From contig JAFUNC010000014.1 of assembly GCA_017473115.1 (NCBI GenBank), positions 62,001-126,000 on the forward strand: a stretch of DNA of 64,000 nucleotides, written 5' to 3'. Origin of the DNA: Lachnospiraceae bacterium (lineage in GTDB: Bacteria; Bacillota; Clostridia; Lachnospirales; Lachnospiraceae). Position numbers and translations under genes: made by a program. The notes below the pieces were generated by a model. That model did no database searches, was not told the origin of the DNA, and saw only the letters and a list, made by a program, of their open reading frames with translations. Each line of letters opens with the position of its first letter. Positions within the stretch are counted from its first letter, which is position 1. Shown piece after piece: positions 53,535-61,747 of this stretch.

Positions 53535-55151
53535 CTACCCCCAATCTTCGTTCAACCAGTTACGCAATAAATTGGCAACGGCTTCCGGATTTTCATCGAC
53601 AAATTTTTCAATCATCTTTCTGGTTTCGGATTTGGTCTCCAATTCAATATCCTCCAAAGGTTCCGAAGGCATAGACTGCAACAAATTTTCAACAGAAAGT
53701 TCTTCCGGCTGTTCTTCTTCCACCTTGTCCCTCTTGAAACTGCGAATTACAACATAAGCCAAAAGAATAAGAATAATAACAATCAGAATAACCTGTAAAA
53801 CATCGGTAAATTCAAAGTTAAAAGCAGATTCCTTATCTACGAAGAAAGGTTCCTCGTAAGCAACAATGGTAATATCTTCTACCGCAATACCGCTGGCATC
53901 AGATACAACGGAATATAATTCCGGATCCACTTCCAGTTTCTTTCGGTCCGAATTTGCCAACTTATATTCATCCCATGTAATTCCGTCAAGAAGCCCCAAT
54001 TCTTTGGCATCTTCTTCATGAACCACATTATAAGAAATGGCCGTTACTGCCACAGATGATTTATCGTAAACAATACTTCCTGCAGGAATTTTTTCAACCG
54101 TAGTTTCGGAATTAGGCAGATAATCCTTTTCAAACTGGGATACGGAACTGCTTCCGCCTTCTCCTTCACTCCAAACGTAAGTATCATCTCCATTACTGTC
54201 GGTACCGGGAACCATGGCAGTACCGCCGTCGGTTTCCGCTTCATATGAAGACTCATGAGACAACACGCCCTGCATCTGTCCGTCTGCAGGAGTATAATTA
54301 ATTTCCGTACGTTCGGTTTCCGCAAAATTAACAGTTAAATTACTTGCCACCTCAATCAAATCAAACTCATTGGTGCCAAGAAGAACCTTTTTCACTTCGC
54401 TGCGGATAATGGCTTCTGCCTGCTGTTTTAAACTTAACTGGTTAGAAGCATTTCCAATGGAAGACGCAGTATCTCCCCCACTGAATAACAGATTTCCCTG
54501 AGTGTCCCAAATTACAATATGCTCCGTAGATTCATTACCGATTGCCGTCTTAATTGCATTCGCAATGGCATTTGCCTGATCACTGCTGCAAGCAGCATTT
54601 AATTTTAATAAAATCTGTGCAAAACTTTCTTCCTGATTGGCAATCAAAGTCCCGTCATCTTTGGGAATATGTAAAGTAACCGTAGCCTCTTCAATGAATT
54701 CCACATCTTCCAACATGGTAGTTAATTCGCCTTGAAGATATGCAGTGTACAACTTTTCTTTGTCTGCTTCTGTCGTAGTAAGGCTACCTGAAACAACATC
54801 CGTCAATTTAAACGTTTCCGTAAGGATATTATTGGAATTAATCAGAATATTGGCATCTGATAACTGATCTCTGTTGATTTCATATACTAATCCCTGACTG
54901 TCAGTCACCTTGTAATCGTATTCGCCTTCCTCCAATAACGATTTTACCGTTGCCGACTGGGTTGCCGTTTCGCAGGTAACCAACGGCACATACTGGGGTC
55001 TGGAAACCACAGTAATTAAAATTGCAAACGCAACAATAAAACCAAGCAGAGCTGCAACCATGGCAGTCTTCTGCTTAGAGGAAAATTTATTCCACCACTC
55101 CATAAACTTAGGCGGAAATTCTTTTAGTTTATCTAAAAGTTTTTCAACCAT
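53535..55151 (-). CDS. fliF: flagellar MS-ring protein FliF
   Basis: 538 residues. N-terminal membrane helix (about 30-48), the ring-building motifs YVPLVTCETATQSATVKSLL and TLHIPKDDGTLI, a disordered Ser/Glu insert (about 290-340), a second membrane helix (about 455-475) and a C-terminal FliG-binding tail (PEAVANLLRNWLNED). The MS ring is the base of the flagellum. Confidence 0.97.
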   Translation of the reverse strand: MVEKLLDKLKEFPPKFMEWWNKFSSKQKTAMVAALLGFIVAFAILITVVSRPQYVPLVTCETATQSATVKSLLEEGEYDYKVTDSQGLVYEINRDQLSDANILINSNNILTETFKLTDVVSGSLTTTEADKEKLYTAYLQGELTTMLEDVEFIEEATVTLHIPKDDGTLIANQEESFAQILLKLNAACSSDQANAIANAIKTAIGNESTEHIVIWDTQGNLLFSGGDTASSIGNASNQLSLKQQAEAIIRSEVKKVLLGTNEFDLIEVASNLTVNFAETERTEINYTPADGQMQGVLSHESSYEAETDGGTAMVPGTDSNGDDTYVWSEGEGGSSSVSQFEKDYLPNSETTVEKIPAGSIVYDKSSVAVTAISYNVVHEEDAKELGLLDGITWDEYKLANSDRKKLEVDPELYSVVSDASGIAVEDITIVAYEEPFFVDKESAFNFEFTDVLQVILIVIILILLAYVVIRSFKRDKVEEEQPEELSVENLLQSMPSEPLEDIELETKSETRKMIEKFVDENPEAVANLLRNWLNEDWG

Positions 55152-55227
55152 TTTCTCTTCTCCTTACTTCAACGGTCGATTTTATGATAAATAGAGTCAT
55201 ACTCTTTCATTCTTATTTTACACAACA

Positions 55228-55539
55228 TTAAATCTGCATCTGCATAATTTCCCGATATGCCTGAATAAATTTATCTCTCACAGCCACGGTATATTGCAGT
55301 GCCGTAGATGCCTTCTGTAACGAAATCATCAAATCGTGCGTACTTTCCGTCTCTCCCAGAGCAAACTTAATTTCTTCATTTTCCGCATCAGACAAATAAG
55401 CATTTGTGGTCTGCAGATTATCAATGGCAGAATTCAGCATAACCGAAAACATATCACTGCCTTCTGCAACCTTTGTTTTATTTGTATTATACTGATCCAA
55501 CGCTTCCGTGTTGATTCGATATACAGCCGAAAGGTCCAT
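55228..55539 (-). CDS. fliE: flagellar hook-basal body protein FliE
   Basis: 103 residues, mostly helical, ending in DLMISLQKASTALQYTVAVR, the conserved FliE C-terminus. It joins the MS ring and export gate to the rod. Of several close starts, the ATG at 55539 is spaced seven bases from GAGGAG and was chosen. It follows flgC. Confidence 0.94.
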   Translation of the reverse strand: MDLSAVYRINTEALDQYNTNKTKVAEGSDMFSVMLNSAIDNLQTTNAYLSDAENEEIKFALGETESTHDLMISLQKASTALQYTVAVRDKFIQAYREIMQMQI

Positions 55540-55569
55540 TTCCATTCTCCTCAATTATAAACTCAATTT

Positions 55570-56028
55570 CTAACCTCTACCGATTTCCAATCCCTTTAAT
55601 GCCATAGACTTACTTGCCGAAAAAGCAGTTGCATTGGCTTCATAACCTCTTGTGGCATCAATCAGGTTGGTCATTTCGGTAATGGTATTGACATTCGGAT
55701 ACATAACATAACCGGATTCATCTGCGTCCGGATGGGAAGGATCATATACCTTCTTAAGTTCCGACGTATGATCTTCCTGTACCGTAGTTACACGCACACC
55801 TTTCCCCACCGCGTTGGTAAAAGAACTTGTTGCATTGCCGAAAACACTTGCAAAAGATTCATTTCCGGGTCCTTTCGCCTGGAAAGTAACCACTTTACGA
55901 CGATAAGGTGTACCGTCTTCTGTTCTTGTTGTATTGGCATTTGCCACATTCTCTGCAATGACATCCATACGATATCTCTGTGCAGTCAACCCGGACGCAC
56001 TGATATCAAAAGCATCAAACATTCCCAT
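55570..56028 (-). CDS. flgC: flagellar rod protein FlgC
   Basis: 152 residues. N-terminal FDAFDISASGLTAQRYRMDV and NVANANTTRTEDG, C-terminal VMYPNVNTITEMTNLIDATR and YEANATAFSASKSM, the D0 signatures of FlgC. It forms part of the proximal rod. It starts 20 bases after flgB. Confidence 0.96.
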   Translation of the reverse strand: MGMFDAFDISASGLTAQRYRMDVIAENVANANTTRTEDGTPYRRKVVTFQAKGPGNESFASVFGNATSSFTNAVGKGVRVTTVQEDHTSELKKVYDPSHPDADESGYVMYPNVNTITEMTNLIDATRGYEANATAFSASKSMALKGLEIGRG

Positions 56029-56048
56029 ATTACGCTACCTCCTTATCC

Positions 56049-56441
56049 TTATGATTTCATAACAGTCTGCAGGTTGGTAAATTCCTGCGTAATGCTGTTC
56101 AACAAACCGTTGTATTTAATCTGATTCTCCGCCAAATTCACATTTTCGGTATCGATATCCACATTATTGCCGTCCAAACGATAAGTCACCTCTGCCGAAT
56201 CGGTATATACCGTAGGATTCAAGGTCTTCAGGTTCACATTGCTTACCTTGGCATCCATACTGCCACCGCCGGCACCTAAAATCGCATGTCGTAATTCGTT
56301 CTCAAACGACACATCCTGTCTTTTATATCCGGGGGTAGCCGCATTGGCAATATTATTACTGATGGCTTCATTTCTTTTCCATGAAGCATCTGCCGCCTTA
56401 TCCAGCACATTTATGTAGTCAAACGTATTGGTTCCTAACAT
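56049..56441 (-). CDS. flgB: flagellar rod protein FlgB
   Basis: 130 residues. NTFDYINVLDKAADASWKRN and ISNNIANAATPGYKRQDVSF form the FlgB N-terminal signature. The ATG at 56441 has AGGAGGAA upstream; an upstream GTG frame has no ribosome binding site. It is the first gene of the fla/che operon, immediately after codY, the same order as in Bacillus. Confidence 0.96.
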   Translation of the reverse strand: MLGTNTFDYINVLDKAADASWKRNEAISNNIANAATPGYKRQDVSFENELRHAILGAGGGSMDAKVSNVNLKTLNPTVYTDSAEVTYRLDGNNVDIDTENVNLAENQIKYNGLLNSITQEFTNLQTVMKS

Positions 56442-56483
56442 CTTTTTCCTCCTATTATGGGCACACTCCACCCACCTTATTTT

Positions 56484-56511
56484 ATTATAGTTTATTTCAA
56501 TAAAAACACAA
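56484..56511 (-). promoter_or_regulatory. sigma-A promoter of the fla/che operon
   Basis: Minus strand TTGTGT (56511-56506), 16-base spacer, TATAAT (56489-56484), 43 bases before the flgB ATG. The -10 is perfect, the -35 weak, which would suit a regulated promoter. It corresponds in place to the sigma-A promoter of the Bacillus fla/che operon. Confidence 0.6.
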
Positions 56512-56522
56512 GGGATTTTTAC

Positions 56523-56550
56523 AAAAAAACACTTTATATTGTGTTTTTTT
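56523..56550. terminator. AT-rich inverted repeat before the flgB promoter
   Basis: AAAAAAACAC (56523-56532) pairs with GTGTTTTTTT (56541-56550), a ten-pair stem with an eight-base loop. It could act as a second terminator for transcripts from codY or the sigma-D promoter, but only three pairs are G-C. Confidence 0.5.
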
Positions 56551-56629
56551 ACAAATTATCCACAAAATGTACGATTTATGTAAACGAAGACATGTTTTAG
56601 CCCCGAAAACAAATACTTCTATCCATAAA

Positions 56630-56722
56630 ATCAAAAAAGGATTTATCGCATCACACAATAAATCCTTTTATCTCATACATATGAAACAGCGTCCCTGCCG
56701 TATTTTTATCAAAAATGTTTCA
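56630..56722 (-). ncRNA. possible sigma-D-dependent small RNA or leader between codY and flgB
   Basis: A sigma-D promoter should start transcription near 56722, and an intrinsic terminator ends near 56630, giving about 92 nt. The 5' part can form a stem TGAAACA/TGTTTCA (56716-56722 with 56682-56688), with TTTTT/AAAAA inside. No open frame with a ribosome binding site is present. Alternatively it is the 5' leader of a read-through transcript into flgB. Confidence 0.4.
56633..56669 (-). terminator. intrinsic terminator downstream of codY
   Basis: Minus-strand AAAAGGATTTAT (56669-56658) and ATAAATCCTTTT (56646-56635), a 12-pair stem with an 11-base loop, followed by further Ts. It is placed to terminate both codY transcripts and those from the sigma-D promoter. 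Confidence 0.8.
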
Positions 56723-56728
56723 CATATT

Positions 56729-56755
56729 ATATCGGCATGTTCTCAACTTTCCTTA
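56729..56755 (-). promoter_or_regulatory. sigma-D-type promoter upstream of flgB
   Basis: Minus strand TAAG (56755-56752), 15 bases, GCCGATAT (56736-56729), then AATATG. The -10 matches the sigma-28/SigD consensus exactly and the -35 in three of four positions. Bacillus has a sigma-D promoter in the same codY-flgB gap. Confidence 0.75.
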
Positions 56756-56812
56756 ACAGATTCCAAAAGATTACATATCCAATCTTTTCCTGTCCGCTTC
56801 CGCATATACCAA

Positions 56813-57595
56813 TCAGTCATTTCCCTGCTTCAAAAGACTGATTTCATCAAATACCATATCATTAATTACTTTAATGTAGGTTCCCTTCATACCGGAAGAA
56901 CGTGATTCGATGACGCCTGCACTTTCCAATTTGCGCAATGCATTTACAATTACGGAACGGGTAATGCCTACGCGATCCGCAATTTTGCTGGCAACCAAAA
57001 CGCCCTCCATACCGCCCAATTCATCAAACACATGAATAATCGCTTCCATTTCCGAGCCGGACAAGGTGCTGATGGCTGATTTAGCACCTGCCACACGTCT
57101 GGATTCTTCCGCAGTTTCCTCACTGACAGAACGAAGAATTTCAAGTCCCACCACACTGGTCGCATATTCGCATAAAATAATATCATCAATTTCATATTCG
57201 CTGTTATTGCGATACAAAAACAACGTTCCCAGACGTTCTCCCGCAATCACAATAGGTGTAATCACGCCACGATATCTGGAACAATCCGTTTCCTCAAATC
57301 CCAACGTACTTAAATTCACGTTTTCTTTGGTGGATAAAACCCCAAGAAAACGTTCATTCAAATCCGCATCGATAAAAACGCCTTTTTTTTCTCCCAAAAG
57401 TTCACTGATTGCCGGAACTTTAGAAGTATTGCCCATACCAAGAATCTTACCTTTACGACTGATTACAAGAACATTGGAGTCCGTCACATCCCGCATCACT
57501 TTGCAGATATCGGTAAAAACCACCTTTCCCGCATTGTTGGAATATAAAAGTTTTACAATTTTTCTGGTCTTGTCTAATAACTGTACGCTACTCAT
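56813..57595 (-). CDS. codY: GTP/branched-chain amino acid-sensing repressor CodY
   Basis: 260 residues. N-terminal GAF domain (about 1-155) starting SSVQLLDKTRKIVKLLYSN, then a winged helix with ASKIADRVGITRSVIVNALR near 203-222. CodY represses nutrient-scavenging and often motility genes. Its promoter is unclear: TTGGTT-N16-TATAAA just after the topA hairpin and TTGCGC-N17-TAAAAT (57704-57676) are candidates. It directly precedes the fla/che control region. Confidence 0.97.
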   Translation of the reverse strand: MSSVQLLDKTRKIVKLLYSNNAGKVVFTDICKVMRDVTDSNVLVISRKGKILGMGNTSKVPAISELLGEKKGVFIDADLNERFLGVLSTKENVNLSTLGFEETDCSRYRGVITPIVIAGERLGTLFLYRNNSEYEIDDIILCEYATSVVGLEILRSVSEETAEESRRVAGAKSAISTLSGSEMEAIIHVFDELGGMEGVLVASKIADRVGITRSVIVNALRKLESAGVIESRSSGMKGTYIKVINDMVFDEISLLKQGND

Positions 57596-57633
57596 GTTCT
57601 CTCCATCGTGTCAATATGGTCAATAACCCTTTT

Positions 57634-57679
57634 ATAAAAAAAATGGCTATGCAACCAACCTAAAGTTACATAACCATTT
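57634..57679 (-). terminator. intrinsic terminator after topA
   Basis: Minus-strand AAATGGTTATG (57679-57669) pairs with CATAGCCATTT (57651-57641), with one G-T pair, followed by a run of Ts. It separates topA from codY but could also attenuate a promoter lying upstream of it. Confidence 0.8.
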
Positions 57680-57715
57680 TAACACAATTATATAAATTGC
57701 GCAACATTTCTCAAA

Positions 57716-59785
57716 CTATTTCTCTTGTTGTCTGACATAACCGCACTCTTGTTTCGCACAAACAAGTTTATTACCACGCACCAGCAATACTTCTCCGCAA
57801 TCCGGACACTTTTCGTTGGTCGGACGCTGCCACACCATAAAATCACACTCCGGCATTTTTTCACAGCCATAGTAGGTACGACCTTTTTTCGTCTTACGAA
57901 CCACTACTTCACCGCCGCATTTCGGACATGTAACACCAATTTTTTCCAAAAAAGTTTTGGTATTACGACATTCCGGGAATCCGGGGCAGGCAAGGAATTT
58001 GCCGTGAGGACCATATTTGATAACCATATTACGGCCACAAACCTCACAGACCTCATCAGAAACTTCATCGGCAATTTTCACTTCACCGAGTTCCTTTTCC
58101 GCCTGTTTTACAGCCTCATCCAAGTCAGGATAGAAATTGGACACCACAGTCTTCCACTGCACACTTCCCTCTTCCACCTTATCCAGTAAAGCCTCCATAT
58201 ATGCAGTAAAGTTTACATCCACAATGCTGGGGAAGGCTTCTTTCATCATATTATTCACAACCTGGCCAATTTCGGAAACATATAAATTCTTATTTTCTTT
58301 GATTACATATCTGCGGGCAATAATCGTGGTAATGGTAGGTGCATAAGTACTGGGGCGACCGATGCCCAGTTCTTCCAACGCACGCACCAATGCCGCTTCC
58401 GTAAAATGCGCCGGCGGCTGGGTAAAATGCTGTTGTTGCTCAAATCCTGCAAATTCAAGTTTGGTATTTTTATCAATTGCATTTAACAGTGTATTATTCT
58501 CTGCTTTTTCGTCTTCATCCTGCATATAAACGCTTCGATAACCATCAAACGCCACCTTAGATGCACTGACACGGAAAGAATAGTCTCCGCCCTTAATGCG
58601 AACCGACACTGTTTCAAATACAGCCGATGCCATCTGGCTTGCTGCAAAACGCTGCCAAATTAATTTATATAATCTTAACTGATCTCTCGAAAGAGAATCT
58701 TTTAATTTATCCGGAGTCATTGCAATGTCCGTAGGACGGATTGCTTCATGCGCATCCTGAATACGTTTTTCATCTTTTTTCTTATTTTCGGTTTGCTGCA
58801 CGTACTTTTCACCATACACGGATGAAATGTAAGATGCTGCCGCAGCCTTCGCTTCCTCTGAAACACGGGTAGAATCGGTACGTAAATAGGTAATTACACC
58901 CACGGTGCCGTTACCCTTAATATCAATACCTTCATATAACTGCTGGGCAATACGCATGGTTTTCTGTGTTGCAAATCCCAGAACCTTACTCGCCTCCTGC
59001 TGTAAAGTAGATGTTGTAAAAGGAAGAGGTGCTTTTTTAGTTCTCTCTCCTGTTTTTACCTCTTCTACGGAATAAGAAGCACCTTCCAGCGCACTACAAA
59101 CGTCTTCTACGGCCTTTTTAGAGCCCAATTCCATCTTTTTATCGCCTTTACCGTAAAAAGATGCCACCAATGGCTTTTTTTCGCCCTGTAAGGCAAATGA
59201 CGCGTTCAAACTCCAGTACTCCTCAGGGATAAAAGCATCAATTTCCTCTTCACGGTCACAAATAATACGAAGAGCCACCGATTGTACACGGCCTGCACTT
59301 AAACCTCTTTTTACTTTTGCCCAAAGCACGGGAGAAATACGATATCCCACCATACGATCCAAAATACGTCTGGTTTGCTGGGCATCCACAAGATTCATAT
59401 CAATTTCCCTTGCATTCTTCAAGGACTCTTTTACCGCATTCTTGGTAATTTCATTAAAAGTGATACGATATACTTTTTTATCAGCCAATTTCAAAGCCTC
59501 ATACAAGTGCCACGAAATCGCTTCTCCTTCACGGTCAGGGTCAGTTGCAAGATAAATTTTCTCCGCCTTTTTTACTTCCTTACGAAGTGCAGAAAGTACA
59601 TCCCCTTTGCCGCGGATGGTAATGTATTTGGGTTCATAATCATTCTCAACGTCAACCCCTAACTGGCTCTTGGGCAAATCCCTTACGTGCCCGTTACTTG
59701 CCAGTACCTCATAATTTGTTCCAAGAAATTTTTTGATTGTTTTCACCTTGGCAGGCGACTCCACAATCACAAGATATTTTGCCAT
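57716..59785 (-). CDS. topA: DNA topoisomerase I
   Basis: 689 residues. TOPRIM domain at the start (MAKYLVIVESPAKVKTIKKF, TDPDREGEAI), the active-site Tyr in ITYLRTDSTRVS, and three C4 zinc-ribbon units at the C-terminus (CEVCGRNM, CPKCGGEV, CPDCGEVL). It relaxes negative supercoils. The ATG at 59785 with GGGAAGAG upstream was chosen; an earlier in-frame start adds six residues without homology. Confidence 0.98.
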   Translation of the reverse strand: MAKYLVIVESPAKVKTIKKFLGTNYEVLASNGHVRDLPKSQLGVDVENDYEPKYITIRGKGDVLSALRKEVKKAEKIYLATDPDREGEAISWHLYEALKLADKKVYRITFNEITKNAVKESLKNAREIDMNLVDAQQTRRILDRMVGYRISPVLWAKVKRGLSAGRVQSVALRIICDREEEIDAFIPEEYWSLNASFALQGEKKPLVASFYGKGDKKMELGSKKAVEDVCSALEGASYSVEEVKTGERTKKAPLPFTTSTLQQEASKVLGFATQKTMRIAQQLYEGIDIKGNGTVGVITYLRTDSTRVSEEAKAAAASYISSVYGEKYVQQTENKKKDEKRIQDAHEAIRPTDIAMTPDKLKDSLSRDQLRLYKLIWQRFAASQMASAVFETVSVRIKGGDYSFRVSASKVAFDGYRSVYMQDEDEKAENNTLLNAIDKNTKLEFAGFEQQQHFTQPPAHFTEAALVRALEELGIGRPSTYAPTITTIIARRYVIKENKNLYVSEIGQVVNNMMKEAFPSIVDVNFTAYMEALLDKVEEGSVQWKTVVSNFYPDLDEAVKQAEKELGEVKIADEVSDEVCEVCGRNMVIKYGPHGKFLACPGFPECRNTKTFLEKIGVTCPKCGGEVVVRKTKKGRTYYGCEKMPECDFMVWQRPTNEKCPDCGEVLLVRGNKLVCAKQECGYVRQQEK

Positions 59786-59839
59786 ATCTCTTCCCCTATT
59801 CACTCTGTCCTTTTCCCCTTTTTAGGGTAACCGTTATCG

Positions 59840-59868
59840 ACTATACACCAAAAAAAGTGATATGGCAA
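59840..59868 (-). promoter_or_regulatory. sigma-A promoter of topA
   Basis: Minus strand TTGCCA (59868-59863), 17-base spacer, TATAGT (59845-59840), 55 bases before the ATG. Five of six matches in each hexamer. Confidence 0.65.
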
Positions 59869-59955
59869 GGAATTTTTTTAGAAAACACACAAAATCCACT
59901 TTTATATATTCCATAAAATACGGAACAACTTCCTATTTTTTCTTCACAGAGAATA

Positions 59956-61692
59956 TTAATTTACCGACAATTGTTCACGAATCGGCCAATCACTTCTTTG
60001 CAGATAAATATCTTCTCTGGCATAAATATAACGGTCATTATAGTCTATAATGAATTTATCCGGTTTATACACCTCAAATCGATAAACCGGAGCATAAACA
60101 GGCATTTCTTCTTCAATCGGAAGCGCATCCACTACAAAGATTAATCCGATAAAATATTCCGGATAACCATGCGTTGCGTTATTCTCCATAATGCGTTTCT
60201 GCCCCTCTTCACCGGGCACGCTTTGTCTGTTGTAAGAAATTTCCCTGTTTCCTTCGTTATGATTATAAAAAATATTCTCATCAAAATAAGCAAGACAGTC
60301 AAAAAACTGGGTTACGGAAGCAATATGGTAATATTTGGAAGCATCCGCATAATCCGACTGTTCCTCAAAAGGACCAACCGCAGAAATATCCCACTGTAAC
60401 GCACAATTGTATTGATCGGCACCAATCTCCCGGACCGCGTCTGCCAAAGTTCTGCTGTACCATGTAGTACGGAACAAATCTGTTCCTCCGCAAAATACGC
60501 TCCACGCAATGGACATCCCAAGACAAAGCATCAATGCCAACTTAGGCAATTTTTTTCCGCCCTTTATTTGCTTGATTCGTTCAAAATAATCCCACACTTT
60601 TTTATTTCTCTTGTTCTGTGAGGAATCGCTTTCTTTCTCTGTTCTATCCGCATAGTCTTTTACCAATGCAGATGTTGCAATTGTTTTACCTTCTTTCTGC
60701 AACGCACACCAGAATACAAAAATCAGATATAAATGAATCAAGCCGATATGATGATACCAAAAATATACCGCCGCCGAAAACAGTGCAAACAAGAAATACG
60801 GAATCACGAGCAATAATAATTTACCGTGTTTTTTTGCATAATAAATAAGAACCGCTACCGTAATCAAACCTATGATAATATTTATGCATGAAACAAAACC
60901 GCCGGTCAAAATGCTTTCCGCATAATTTTGCAGCCTTGCGTCCATTCCCGTATCCAAAAACATGGAATCTGCCGGTCCGATAATAAGCATATATGCCAAA
61001 CAATATAATATAGTAGAAACAGAGTACGCCACCACCGCATTGGTATCTTCTTTAGGCATCATCAGAAGAAGTTGCCCGATATTACAAATCAGAAGAATCA
61101 TTAATGCCGCAATCTGCTTTATGTCATTTTTCTTTTTCTGCGTAAATAGTTCTATCAGCCATACAATACAAATCCCCGCCGCAAACGCCATACCGTAAGC
61201 ACTGCTGGCGCACAACAGCATCAATGCCGCCATATGGCGGAATGGTTTCTTATCCTTAGTCCCATATGTCATTGCCACAAGAAACAGTCCCAACATTGTC
61301 ATACAATACGGACGTACCACAATACTGTAACGGAAAAATATGTAATATGTAAAAGGCAAAAGACATTTTACCGCTTTCGGAAACGGCGAACGGAAAATCA
61401 GAAGCCAAACTGCCGTAAAGCAAAATAACGCGCCCGGAATTCGAAGACCGATTTCAAAAGGTACACCGTTCTTAGCAAACACAGCCAGAATCATATGCCA
61501 AAAAGGCGGGTGCCCCTCATAATGCGGAATTTCAAATATCAATTCGCGCCACGATGCATCTCTTGCAATCAACCACGCCTGCGCTTCATCATACATAGGC
61601 TCGTGGAATATTGCTATTAAAATATACAATACTGTAAATAAGGCAAAAGCAAGCCATTCGGCCCGCTTATTGTCTTTGAAAAACTCTTTCAT
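59956..61692 (-). CDS. GT-C-like polytopic membrane protein, paralogue 1
   Basis: 578 residues with about ten membrane helices in the first 350, a cytoplasmic loop and a soluble C-terminal domain. The first extracytoplasmic loop has HEPMYDEAQAW and, further on, HYEGHPPFWH; an acidic pair in this place is the usual catalytic site of GT-C glycosyltransferases using lipid-linked sugars. Substrate unknown. The second ATG (61692) suits the ribosome binding site AAAGGA. It is homologous to the next gene over its length. Confidence 0.72.
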   Translation of the reverse strand: MKEFFKDNKRAEWLAFALFTVLYILIAIFHEPMYDEAQAWLIARDASWRELIFEIPHYEGHPPFWHMILAVFAKNGVPFEIGLRIPGALFCFTAVWLLIFRSPFPKAVKCLLPFTYYIFFRYSIVVRPYCMTMLGLFLVAMTYGTKDKKPFRHMAALMLLCASSAYGMAFAAGICIVWLIELFTQKKKNDIKQIAALMILLICNIGQLLLMMPKEDTNAVVAYSVSTILYCLAYMLIIGPADSMFLDTGMDARLQNYAESILTGGFVSCINIIIGLITVAVLIYYAKKHGKLLLLVIPYFLFALFSAAVYFWYHHIGLIHLYLIFVFWCALQKEGKTIATSALVKDYADRTEKESDSSQNKRNKKVWDYFERIKQIKGGKKLPKLALMLCLGMSIAWSVFCGGTDLFRTTWYSRTLADAVREIGADQYNCALQWDISAVGPFEEQSDYADASKYYHIASVTQFFDCLAYFDENIFYNHNEGNREISYNRQSVPGEEGQKRIMENNATHGYPEYFIGLIFVVDALPIEEEMPVYAPVYRFEVYKPDKFIIDYNDRYIYAREDIYLQRSDWPIREQLSVN

Positions 61693-61747
61693 ACGCATTT
61701 CCTTTTATCTCAATTCAAAAATATACTCTATTCAAGTGCTTTTATAA

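Noticed and set aside
56490-56506. CodY box within the flgB sigma-A promoter
   Set aside because: The best match to AATTTTCWGAAAATT is about 8 of 15 positions in an AT-rich stretch, not better than chance.
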